From contig BCHH01000010.1 in the NCBI GenBank assembly GCA_001599595.1, forward strand, positions 541,359-605,358: a DNA stretch of 64,000 bases, read 5' to 3'. The stretch is from Beverwykella pulmonaria. Its lineage: Eukaryota; Ascomycota; Dothideomycetes; Pleosporales; Melanommataceae. Shown here piece after piece: positions 11,401-20,782 of this stretch (positions are counted from its first letter, which is position 1; every line of letters begins with the position of its first letter). A program made the translations under genes and the position numbers. The notes beneath the pieces were generated by a model. It searched no databases and was not told the DNA's origin. It saw only the letters and a program-made list of their open reading frames with translations.

Positions 11401-12303
11401 CTCTGGATGAAGAATGTCAGAAAAGAGAAAGCGAAGACGCAAGCTCAAGCTTTGGAGCAAAGAGAAGCGGCGCGAAAGGCAGCGCGAGAAGCAGCGCGCG
11501 AAGCGAAGAAGGCTCAGGCTCTCGAGGACGAGAGATTGAAGCAGCGAACTGAGGATACCAATGATTTAAGTCGAGAGAAAACTGAGCGGGCGCCTTTTGT
11601 TGGAGATCTGGCACATGAGGAGCTTCAAAACAATGGGGAAATCGACCAAGAATCTGCTAACAGAGATTCTACAACCGCTGCAGACAATGCCCGGGAACTG
11701 AACATGGAAGCCGCCGACTCGCAAACACCGCCCGAGGAACCAGCGGTAGATCCTCTATCTGGTGACTGGGGAACCGCGACGCTAAGCGACTTGTCAAGAA
11801 CTAGAGAGCCGATAGACATGGATGACCAAGAGCACACTGACGTTAGGCAAGCTAGGTACATGATTCAAAACGGGAATCACAACAACGGAGCCTTTGCTCC
11901 AGTCTCCCGTCGCACCTTCTCAAACTCTAATAGAAACTACAACGCCAGCAGCAGCCTTGTGATACCCTCACATCGCCACTCTAACGGCATTAATCGTTCT
12001 GCCTCCCAACCACAATGCCAACCTCAACCCGGTCCCCGCACCGAGAAACTTATCCCTATCTCCAAGCCCGATCTCTCTCCATTGCAAAAAGAGCTACTCA
12101 CTCCCCAAGAAAGGAGTGAGTACAATTTGGCTATTCAGCACAACATCCGCGAGCGCCTCGGGGACGAAGGATACTACTCGTATACGCTGCTTGGTGAGTG
12201 CTATATTCATGGGATGATGGACGGGGAGGCGATGTTGTACCAGAATGAGGGGAATGAGGGGAAGGCGGGGGTGATTCCGTCAAAGGTGTTTGAGATTCGG
12301 TAA
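8410..12303 (+). CDS. Large HET-domain (heterokaryon incompatibility) protein
   Basis: Exons 8410-8866 and 8930-12303 around a 63-bp intron give 1276 residues. The HET domain shows YEALSWCWGT, RYLWIDAICIDQE and, just after the intron, HQVEMMYEIYGNADRVCIWLG, then RPWFSRRWVVQEIALAKSA, matching the three conserved HET blocks. HET proteins trigger cell death when genetically different hyphae fuse. The C-terminal two thirds is unusual: a Ser/Asp repeat near residues 325-350, a first Glu/Arg/Lys coiled-coil-like block (LLEERRRMEEKERQDLEKAR), and a second long charged stretch with repeated EKQEK and AAREAAREAKKAQ. No NACHT, ankyrin or WD40 partner domain is seen. Whether it is a functional incompatibility gene cannot be told from sequence. 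Confidence 0.92.
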
Positions 12304-12784
12304 TATGGGTAAGACTTGTATGGAGTTGAGGCTGGTATTTATTAGTGAGAATTATGGAAAGCGGAAGGGTAATGTGTAAATTTCTGGGTCATGTACTATC
12401 ATGGAATGGGCTGCAAGAGACCTATATACATATCGATTTCTCAATGAATCAACCATATTATGAACTCTAACATGACAATACGTGATTGAATGACGAGTCG
12501 GTAATGATGAATGAGTTGCATACATGTGATTACAGAGAAACTAAGGCTGGCAAAGGGAAACGTAGATATATCTATGCTCGATCTGATGCTACCCTAGATG
12601 ATATGCCATGGATAAAACGCCTGCAAATGCTGTATCCCAAATACCGTCGCAATGAAAATTTGCCAAACCGTAAGAAAATGAGACCTCGCTATGCAATAGA
12701 CCAACTGAAATCACAATGAAAAGGACAAGGCCGCCCAAATTTTAAACGCCATCCCCCAAATATGCAACATCTCGATGCTATATC
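12304..12784. other. Short convergent intergenic region
   Basis: A+T-richer sequence between two convergent genes, presumably their 3' UTRs. An open frame at 12486-12719 shows no family signature. Nothing else seen. Confidence 0.5.
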
Positions 12785-13861
12785 CTAAAACTCGTCCTCG
12801 CTCTCCTCACCCTCACTCTCCAACTCGGGCCTACAGGTCCTACACTCCATATACAACTTTGCACAAAACTCCCTAACGGGCATATCCGCGCCACCGTCGG
12901 GACCAATGCAATGCCCCTTTGTGCACCACCACGCCCACTGATTATCCGTGTCTGGGTCTCGGGCCAAATGGTTCTCGCCGGGGGACCAGGTGTCGAGGGA
13001 AAAGGTGATGCGGTTGAGCTTGGGGCCCAGGGCCTCTTCTTCATTCTCGAGAGAATTCTGGCGCGAGCGGCAGCGAGGTGAGGAGGGGTGTGTAGAGGGG
13101 TGCGTTGTCTCGACGAATGTCGGGCTCAGCACAGGTAATCCCGAGGGCGGCACCGGCGACCCCATGTTCTTGAACGATTGCGTCGCGTGGTACCACACCC
13201 ACAGCGGGTTCCACAGCGGATCCCCAATGGCCTTGACGTGCAGGTTCAGTTCTTGTACTTTGGACACGCCGCGGAGCTCGGCGCGGACTTGGTGCGCGAG
13301 GGCCCACGAGTCGGGCGGCATGTTGCGTGGGTCTGGGACGCCGAGCATGGAAGAGGTGATGACGAGTTTGATGTCGCATTTGCGGATTTGGGCGAGCGTC
13401 GAGGGGGCAATGTTCCAGAGATTTGGGGTCGAAGACGGGATCGGGGGGGAAGATGTAACTGCCGTGGTAACGGTCGTGGTAGTGGTGGTCGTGGCGGTAG
13501 TGGCGGAGGAGGGGGCAATGGTCGGAGGAAGCGGTTTTGGATAGTTGGTCGGTGACACGCTGAGGTGGAAAGTGCTCTTCTTGCAGCTGACCTCTGTGTA
13601 TTCGGCGTGGATTTGCTTGCTGGCGAGGAAGATCCAAGAACCCTTCTTCGGCATCTTTTCTCCTTGTTCGTCGGTGGATTGGGTGGACGGCCACGACGGC
13701 ATCAGCCAGCTCAGAAGGGGCGAGCTGGGTGTGCTCTCGCGTCGTTGTGGTGGGGGGTAGTAGGGGTCTTCGACGAGGTACTCGTACACCATATCTCTCA
13801 ACTCAGGCGGCAGCTCCATGAACGGGAAGGGCTGGGCGTTGAGGTCGGGCATCGTGGACAT
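12785..13861 (-). CDS. F-box / 2EXR-like protein of unknown function
   Basis: Single exon, 358 residues from ATG at 13861. The frame is open further upstream to 14050, but the chosen start gives MSTMPDLN directly before the conserved FPFMELPPELRDMVYEYLV motif, the signature of the many fungal F-box-like/2EXR proteins; the upstream extension is a hydrophobic stretch without family support. After it come a WIFLASKQIHAEYTEV segment, a Thr/Ser-rich linker, and a C-terminal half with KCDIKLVITSSMLGVPDP and a Cys-containing tail rich in Glu. F-box proteins often recruit substrates to SCF ubiquitin ligases, but that role is not shown here. Confidence 0.8.
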   Translation of the reverse strand: MSTMPDLNAQPFPFMELPPELRDMVYEYLVEDPYYPPPQRRESTPSSPLLSWLMPSWPSTQSTDEQGEKMPKKGSWIFLASKQIHAEYTEVSCKKSTFHLSVSPTNYPKPLPPTIAPSSATTATTTTTTTVTTAVTSSPPIPSSTPNLWNIAPSTLAQIRKCDIKLVITSSMLGVPDPRNMPPDSWALAHQVRAELRGVSKVQELNLHVKAIGDPLWNPLWVWYHATQSFKNMGSPVPPSGLPVLSPTFVETTHPSTHPSSPRCRSRQNSLENEEEALGPKLNRITFSLDTWSPGENHLARDPDTDNQWAWWCTKGHCIGPDGGADMPVREFCAKLYMECRTCRPELESEGEESEDEF

Positions 13862-15404
13862 GTTTCTAGCAATGAACCGGAATAGGAAATACAAACACGG
13901 AAGAAGCACGCAAAGGAAAGTCGCAAAACCTTCAATCGGAAAATTCGAGGCGGGAACAGACGGCGTAGTCGAAGCTGCAGAAGTGCTGGGCCATTTCCAT
14001 TGCAGCGGAAATGCGGCTCTTATGACTGATGCATGCGACCAAGGCATCATGAATGGTTTTGGTAGTCGTCGGTCGGTCGTTGCGTGCTACGGAGACCGAG
14101 TGGGGGCTTGAGACAAACGTTGAGTCGATCAGAGCGCGTCTGTCGTGGGCGGGCGGTGCAAGGGTGCGCACGTAGACCGAACGTGTAACCGTCACTGTGC
14201 AGTTGTCCGTCACTGTATAAAGAATGGGGGACGGGCCGCCTGCGATCAAAAGTCCGGTCAGATTTGTATGATTACGAGTTGCGCGGGGCCGGGTGGGAGT
14301 AATGTGTGGATTTTATGCGCGAGTTTGTGTTGAGCTGTGAGCAGCGTGCGCGATGGAAGCGAGCGAAAGTTAAAGCGACAGAGGAGTGGTTTTAACGAAT
14401 TGTTTTGCTCTCTGGCAGCGGCGCTGTTATATTGTCTCCTGTTGCCTGGCGCCTTTCGTCACCTGTCCTCTCGTTTCCTCACAGCCGCGCGCCACAACTA
14501 TTGCTAGTTACAGTTCGATACGAGACAATACTTTCCTGGCGAGGGCTGTCCTGTCCTGTCCTGTTCTGTCCTAATCCACATCCCCAATATCTTCCAAACA
14601 ATGTTTCCCAGCTCTGGTTCCTCATCTGCTTGCGCATTTCCTCATCCTCCATCCTCTGCCAAGCACGCAGGGAAGTCGGGCCATTAATTCCCCTTGCCCT
14701 TGGCCACCCGCATGAAAAGACCCATGAAACGCACCATCTTGCATGAAACCCGCAAAACGCGCATCCTGCCTGGTTCCTTTGCCCGGCACAGCTAAGCTTT
14801 GGCGGAGATTTGCAGTTTTGAGTTTGGGGAAGCTTAGTCGTCGTGGCGGAGAGAAAGCGTGGATGGGGCGCAGGCACTGCCAAGCTGACAGAAGCAATGG
14901 TTTGGGTCTGACAGGTGCTGGGGGAGGTGCCAAGCTCGTGTAAGAGCACAGTCGTTAAAGCATACGTTTCGGGGATGTATGCGTCACGTGTGGAGGGTTA
15001 TAGTTTACTGCTCGCTTCGAAGGTACACTTCACCCCTCTTGCTTGACCTGGAAAGTCTCCTTTCCGCGGGCGCAATTTCCCCCCCGCCAGCCTTTCCCAG
15101 CCGTCGCCATCCTCAATTCGGCACAATTCGACACAATGACAGTCATGTACACTTCCCTCCCATGGATGATGAATGGCTAACGCGAGCCACCGCACGGACA
15201 GAATTTGTAAGGAAAACTAAAGACGCACGGATAGCGCTAACCATTCATCCATGGAAGGGCCGTGTACCATCCAGTTTGTCTATCGTCTAGGAGCCAAATA
15301 CGGAGGAGCTAAAGATGACACTTCTGTGTATCCGTACTAAATATACCTTGTGGGTGTCCCACTACTACAAATCGTCAATTCCCACCAAATTCCACCCTCT
15401 ATAG
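13862..15404. other. Intergenic region, no clear gene
   Basis: About 1.5 kb of G+C-rich promoter-like sequence with overlapping short frames on both strands. The stretch TCCTGTCCTGTCCTGTTCTGTCC (14548-14570) is a short pyrimidine tandem repeat. One CACGTG lies at 14984-14989. No protein family recognised. Confidence 0.45.
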
Positions 15405-15635
15405 AATGTGGACACCGCCCCAACCCTCGCAACGTAGCACGCTCTCATCCTGGGCATCGCCGTCGGCTTCAGCTTTACCGCCTTCCTCGTCCTCTTCATC
15501 TGAGAATCATGCATCTACCTCGAGCGGCGAAAACAGCGGATGCTGGCGGCGAAAGTGGTAGCAAAGAGCGAAAACGAGGGTCGCGGGGTGACACCAAGTA
15601 ATGAGTCGCAGAGAGCGAAGGACAAGACCGGATAG
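15405..15635 (+). pseudogene. Possible decayed or mis-modelled single-span membrane protein
   Basis: One frame reads a convincing transmembrane helix (LILGIAVGFSFTAFLVLFI, 15444-15500) followed by a charged tail with CIYLERRKQRMLAAKVVAK and a polar end, stopping at TAG 15633-15635. It is broken by TAG 15435-15437 and TGA 15501-15503, the latter exactly at the membrane/tail junction. The segment is preceded by CTATAG, which could be a splice acceptor, and a second frame carries a Pro/Ser-rich stretch starting at ATG 15407 that would join naturally with a small frameshift. It may be a recent pseudogene, an unusual splice pattern, or chance. Confidence 0.3.
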
Positions 15636-16153
15636 GCGCTGGGGCAGAGGAAAGGGCGAGGAGGAAGAGGACGAACTGTGATATAAAATTAGGAGGCTAG
15701 GCAAACATGTTTAATGTGTCAAATGTATGCACATTGAAAGGTTCTCAAACGATCAAAGACTTAAAGAACCCCCTTTCCCCAGTAAAGGAGTCCATCTTCT
15801 TCGATTCATATGAACAATAAACTGAAACATTGACCCTGATCGTAGGAACAAGACCCCCAACACCTGGATATCTTAAAGAGCTCCACCCGACGCCAGCCAA
15901 ATGACATGTTTTCAGCGAGAGAAAGAATCCAAAAATTTGCTCAGAGTAGAAGCTCAGGTAATCATGAGTACACAAATGAGCATCATAAACGTAAGTAACA
16001 ATGGAATGGAGGGTATCGTCCATTCAGTCCTGTAAATAACACCAGTTCGAAAATCCGACGAGATGCTGTTTTGGTGAAAGCAGACGCAACGCCATCTTCG
16101 CCTTCGTCCAGTACCTATCAGTCCTACCACGGAAACGGGTCTCTCGTCCATTG
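15636..16153. other. 3' flank of the Zn2Cys6 gene
   Basis: About 500 bp of A+T-richer sequence downstream of the regulator on the minus strand, presumably its 3' UTR. No gene recognised. Confidence 0.45.
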
Positions 16154-18077
16154 TCAGGCAACCATCGTCTGGTACTCTGTGCCAGATTTTTCTGGTCCGT
16201 ACATCTTCGCCCTACCAGGCATGTGCGCATGGGAATGGGAATGAGAATGGGAATGGGCAAGACTTGACTGGGCAGCTTCTTGCAATTGCGCTTCTCGATC
16301 TCTATCAATGTTCGGCGGGGAGGTTCGGGCAGGAACCATCCTCGAATCGGATGGCAGTGAGTGGAGGCCGCTGCCAGAGCCCATGTTCTGGTTAGGTGTC
16401 GTTCCCTGGTGAGGCGAGCTCACGGCGGCGCCTGTAGCACCTGGAGATCCAGTGCTGGCGCGCTCCGCCCCTTCAAACTCCTCGCTTTCACTGCGCACCC
16501 CACCGCCAAATGCAATATGGTGTGAAAAGTTGCTACGCAGTTCGTTCTCGCGGACTTCCTTCCACGAGCATTTGGCGTGTTTCTTGGTACAACCCATGCA
16601 CGCTGTCAAATTCTTGAGGCAGTCCATGTGCAGCCTGCGACATCGATCGCATGGTGGGAGGATGCGCTCACCCTTGGCCAAACTCTCCATTCTGTGGACC
16701 ATCTCGACCTTAAATGGGCCGCCGTCGTCCTTCTCTTGCGGCTGGCTAGCGCGCTGGCTCGCTGCCGGGAGCAGACTAGAGGGGGTGTTTGGGATCGGAA
16801 CAGGCGAATTCATCATGTTATGAAGCTCTGCTTCCGATATATGCGGAGGTCTTGTGAGGTTGGATGGGCCCATTTCGGTAGTCTTCAGAGCAGGGGGTGC
16901 CGGTAGAGGGGAAGGTTTAGGAGCGTTTAACGAAGCAGTGGCAGGGTGAGGGATTGTGTGAGGTCCCCCCGAGGGCCGTCGGCCATCTGTCGCACTATTG
17001 TGCGGCTGTGACGATGTGCGTCGGCCGCTCATAGTGTGGAACTTGGACATCAATTCGAGTCGAGTCGATGGGGACGCTCCGCTTCCATTGCCATTTGCGT
17101 TTGGGATCTGATCGTTCTGTGGTCTGGAATTGACGGCTACGAATCCCCCAGGAGAGGATTGTGAGGACTGCGTAAGGTTTGCAAGGTTGGAGCTGGCTGC
17201 TTGCAAGGCGGCGCCGTTCATCAAAGCAACGTTGGAGGGACTCGTAGGGCGGATGGGAGGAGCGGGGCTTGCTGTTGCCCGCCTGTCAAGAATAGCTTGT
17301 TTGCGGCCCTTAAGCCTGTGATTAAGTTGCCGAGTGCGAGCAGCAACTGTATGACGTTAGCATACCAAGCTTAACGGAGGTGAAGGAAGAAAGCCCACTT
17401 TGATCCGCTAACTGGCATATCTGCCCCAGGTTTCTTTCCAAAATTTCGAGCGTGCCCAATTCCTTCTCCTCGTCTTCGATGATGGGCTGCGGCGGAATCA
17501 TCTTCTGTGGGATGCCAGACGAAATGAGCACAAAGTCCTCCTCTGAGATCTGGACCCTGCACTGTTTGGTATAAAATTGGCATACGCGCACACCCTCGCT
17601 CATCTGACCGAGTTGGAATTGTTCAGGTTTGTTGCGCGCAAACTCGACCACGTCCAGCCATGTCACCGTCGTCCCGTCCTTGCCATGGCTCTTCAGCACG
17701 CGCGGCGGCCCATCAAAGAGTCTCTCGAATCTCTTGATCAGGATGGGACCCAGCGGGCGTGCGCCAAGGTTGCAGGCCATGCTCTCGTGGCGGTCGAGCA
17801 CGCCCTGGTAGTCGCTGAGCAGCGACAGGATGTTCGGCAGGGTGTCATCGTTGGTGATGAGAGGCAGGTCATTGCCGCAATGCCTTGCGAGATAATTGAT
17901 TTGCAGGTGGTTGTGAGTCTTGGCGGCTTTCTGCTGAGGCGCGGATGCGGGATGCATTGCCTCGTGCGACGGGCTCCGCTTGCGCTTGAGATCGCTCTGG
18001 GCGGGTGGCGGGTGCTGGTTGGACGAGCTCATGGCAGCGGCCACGTCGTTTGTCGTCTGGGTGTTGACCGAGGACAT
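16154..18077 (-). CDS. Zn(II)2Cys6 fungal transcription factor
   Basis: Exons 18077-17399 and 17346-16154 around a 52-bp intron with a GCTAAC branch site; product 623 residues. The binuclear zinc cluster lies unusually far from the N terminus, at about residues 459-486, with Cys spacing C-x2-C-x6-C-x6-C-x2-C-x6-C (PPCDRCRRLHMDC, then ACMGCTKKHAKC). The N-terminal half is a conserved-looking helical region (LPLITNDDTLPNILSLLSDY, then NLGARPLGPILIKRFERLF) with no typical fungal-specific middle homology domain recognised. Between the two lies a Pro/Ser/Asn-rich linker. Near the C terminus a His-Ser alternation (SHSHSHSHAH) is encoded by a short DNA repeat at 16222-16255. Likely a nuclear regulator; targets unknown. 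Divergent from LSM7. Confidence 0.85.
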
Positions 18078-19381
18078 GACTGCGCTCGCGAGGGGGGGCC
18101 ACCGAGGTAGTTATTTATGGGGGGAATGGGGGATGGGCGCGGTGCAGCCAGATGGGGGGAGGGCGGCCGGAGTCGAAGGCAGGGCCTGGGTGTGTGTGAG
18201 CGGAGCGGACGCGTCGCGCTACAGCAGGGCACACAGGGCACACGGCACAACCAAGATGGGGGTCAGGAGCGCGCCACCATGTTGCAATTTACGGCGGAGA
18301 TGGAGCGCAGAGGAGGGCCGAAGAGCGCGGAGGAGTGGACAGCACAGAGGGGGAGCAGAGTGTTTGAGATGTGGGTGGAGAAATGGGAAGTGGGTAGGAG
18401 TGGGTGTGGGAGTGGAGGGAGTGGAAGAGGCGGCACGCTGGGGCAGGTGGACGAGGCAGGTGGAGAAAGCAGCCCAGGGCCCATCGGATGCAGCCACAAA
18501 GAACCTTGGAAGGCCGAGCGTGGGTGTGGGCGCCGTGTGTCGGCTGGCCAAACGACGGAAACAAAGAGCCTAGCCTGCGAGAGCGGAAGAGAGCCATGTC
18601 CGCGCCCAATCAGCGCCCGCGTCGTGAGCAGGGCTGCGGTCTGGGCTGCCCTTGGACGACATGGCGTGTCGTGTGGTTGCGCTGGGGGGCCATTCTGGCC
18701 CGGAAATGGATGCATGCCGCCCGGGAACAGGACGGTGAGTCGCGGGACGAGGGGGGAGGAGAGAAGAGGAGAAGCGCCTGTGGATGCCCGGTGGACAGAA
18801 AAGGACTCAATCTCACCCTGCTTCACCACCACCCAATGCCAGGCCATGAGCGCGAAGCTAGAAGACCAGCGTCCCGGTGGGCGAGGCAAGAAGCAGCAGA
18901 GCGCGGTGGGGGTGGAAGGCCACGAAACCTCATGAAACCATTCCGGCCGTCGTTGACGTACGTCACGCCCGTCCGGAGGACACTTCGACTGCCCCAACAG
19001 ACGGGCGACCCCTCCTGCTACCAGGCGCCGCAGCGGATGCGACAGCCATCGAGTAGAGGGGCGAGAAAAGCCGTCTTCCAGACATGGTGATGGTGATGGT
19101 GATGATGCTGGCAGGCTGGCTGCTCCCAGAGTGCAATCAGAGGCGGAGCCCGGCCACACCTCTTCTTGCCGCGGGAATCCACTGGGCGGGATTTGAAATA
19201 ATCTCCACCCCTCATCAGAAGCGTGCTAGCGTCTTTCCACTCATCACGTGCCCATCCAACGCCAAGCCTCTATCCCTGTCAGTTCGAAAACCCTCCGAAG
19301 CTTCACCTCACCCCGCGATCGCGAACGTATGATCGCACCAGCACATTTCCTCTCCATCTCTAACCACACAACACACACGCC
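18078..19381. other. G+C-rich divergent promoter region, Zn2Cys6 gene / LSM7
   Basis: About 1.3 kb, strikingly G/A-rich on the plus strand. Long open frames exist in several frames on both strands at once (for example 18117-18935 plus and 18263-19159 minus), which is what scarce stop codons in G+C-rich DNA produce. None has family content. A CACGTG lies at 19244-19249 upstream of LSM7, and a GATGGT repeat at 19085-19105. Confidence 0.5.
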
Positions 19382-19932
19382 ATGTCCGAGCGCGGCGTAT
19401 TCCGAGGCGGTGGACGTGGAAGAGGCGGAGGAGATCGCGGCGGAGGAGGGGGAGGAGGAGGTCGAGGCGGCGGGGGAGGAGGTCGCGGTGGAGCGCACGG
19501 CGGTGGACACGGCGGAGCATCGACCAGCCAAGCCGAGCGACCCAAGAAAGAGAACATTCTCGATCTAAGCAAATACATGGACAAGCGGATTACGGTCAAA
19601 TTTAGTGGCGGGCGGGAGGGTAAGCTTGGGTGTGAACTAGGGAAGATGAGAAATGGAAAGCTGACGATGTGAACACAGTCATCGGCACACTAAAAGGCTA
19701 CGACCAGCTCATGAACCTTGTTCTCGACGAAGTAAAGGAAGCCATGACAGGTGCATTCACCCTCTTCCTCATTCTTCCCGCACAAAAGTCCTAACCGTAT
19801 ACAGACGACGACGGCAACGTCCGCTACCGCAAACTCGGTCTCATTGTCGCGCGCGGTACCCTCCTCGTCGTCATCTCTCCTGTAGATGGCAGCGAAGAAA
19901 TTGCCAATCCATTCATCCAAGAAGAAGAGTGA
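19382..19932 (+). CDS. LSM7: U6 snRNA-associated Sm-like protein LSm7
   Basis: Subunit of the Lsm1-7 ring (cytoplasmic mRNA decapping) and the Lsm2-8 ring (nuclear U6 snRNA). Three exons, 19382-19619, 19679-19750 and 19805-19932, with introns of 59 and 54 bp; 145 residues. The Sm fold is spread over all exons: ENILDLSKYMDKRITVKFSG, then GTLKGYDQLMNLVLDEVKEAM (Sm1), then LGLIVARGTLLVVISPVDG (Sm2) and NPFIQEEE, matching Lsm7 rather than other Lsm proteins. Unlike the roughly 100-residue yeast and human proteins it has a Gly/Arg-rich N-terminal extension of about 45 residues with several RGG triplets, which may bind RNA or be methylated. Confidence 0.95.
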
Positions 19933-20782
19933 GGCGGCCGCAGCCCTTTACCGCACACCAGAACTGCTTGTGCTGTTAAAAAACAAATCGCGTTTGAACA
20001 GGGAATGGGTGTTGCAGGTACGCGAACGGCGACGGTGCCAGATATGTGAACGGATACTGAGGATATGTTTGGCTTGCAACATACATGAGAATTGCGGCAT
20101 GATACCCGGCAGGGCGACTGTGCATGCGTATGGGTTCGATAAACAGCGTTGACGGGATACGCATGGATGGATGGATGGATGGCATGGGATTGGGCGTTCG
20201 GAACGAGGCCTCGATCTACTCCTCTCCGGTCCACGTCCAAATTCGAATTTCGCACACCGAGAAGAAAATTATCCGCAACGAAGCCAAGAGTCACCTACGC
20301 ACAAAAAACATATCTTGGAAAATACCAAAATTCAGAGCTTTATTGCCACCAGGCTCATTCCCACATATCGTAATCGTATTAATCGTAAATTTATGTACAT
20401 GGATACTGACTGCTAATACCCTGAAGTTATCATTATATTTTCAAAACAGCAACACAAACATAAAGACCACGAACCAATTCCTCTCCACAGGATTAACTAA
20501 GTCAGCCCACTCAGTACGGCGTGTGTTCGCCTTCTAAATAGCATCCCAATCCGTCCTCTCGCTCTTTGGTAGCCTATGATACCTCTCAACAGTGTTACTT
20601 CCCTCTGTACCACCGCTTCCATCTCTACACTCGGTAACATTCATCGGGAGACCGGTATGCGGTTCCGTTACGGTGTGGTACAGCTCATTGGGGCTCGTGG
20701 ACGCCATATAAACCTGATTGGAGGGTACTACGGATTCACCATTAGCCCCACCACTATAACGGCTGGATAGGATGAAAAGCAC
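19933..20782. other. Convergent intergenic region
   Basis: A+T-richer 3' flanks, with a GGAT tetranucleotide run near 20163-20181. On the minus strand, 20534-20782 is open and begins beside a strong donor-like CAGTGAGT just after the stop of the repeat protein, so a further 3' exon encoding about 40-60 residues cannot be excluded; the splice phases do not fit cleanly. Confidence 0.4.

Noticed and set aside
13862..14050. N-terminal extension of the F-box/2EXR-like gene to 14050
   Set aside because: Adds a hydrophobic stretch without family support; the ATG at 13861 lies directly before the conserved motif.
18117..19159. Long open frames of 272 and 298 codons on opposite strands
   Set aside because: They overlap each other and other open frames in G+C-rich DNA where stops are scarce; the sequences are compositionally biased and match no family.
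20534..20782. Extra 3' exon for the glycine-zipper repeat protein
   Set aside because: A strong donor exists at 20783, but in-phase acceptors give introns of only 24-33 bp or use a weak GAG; the natural stop also ends a conserved-looking ISGDQ tail.
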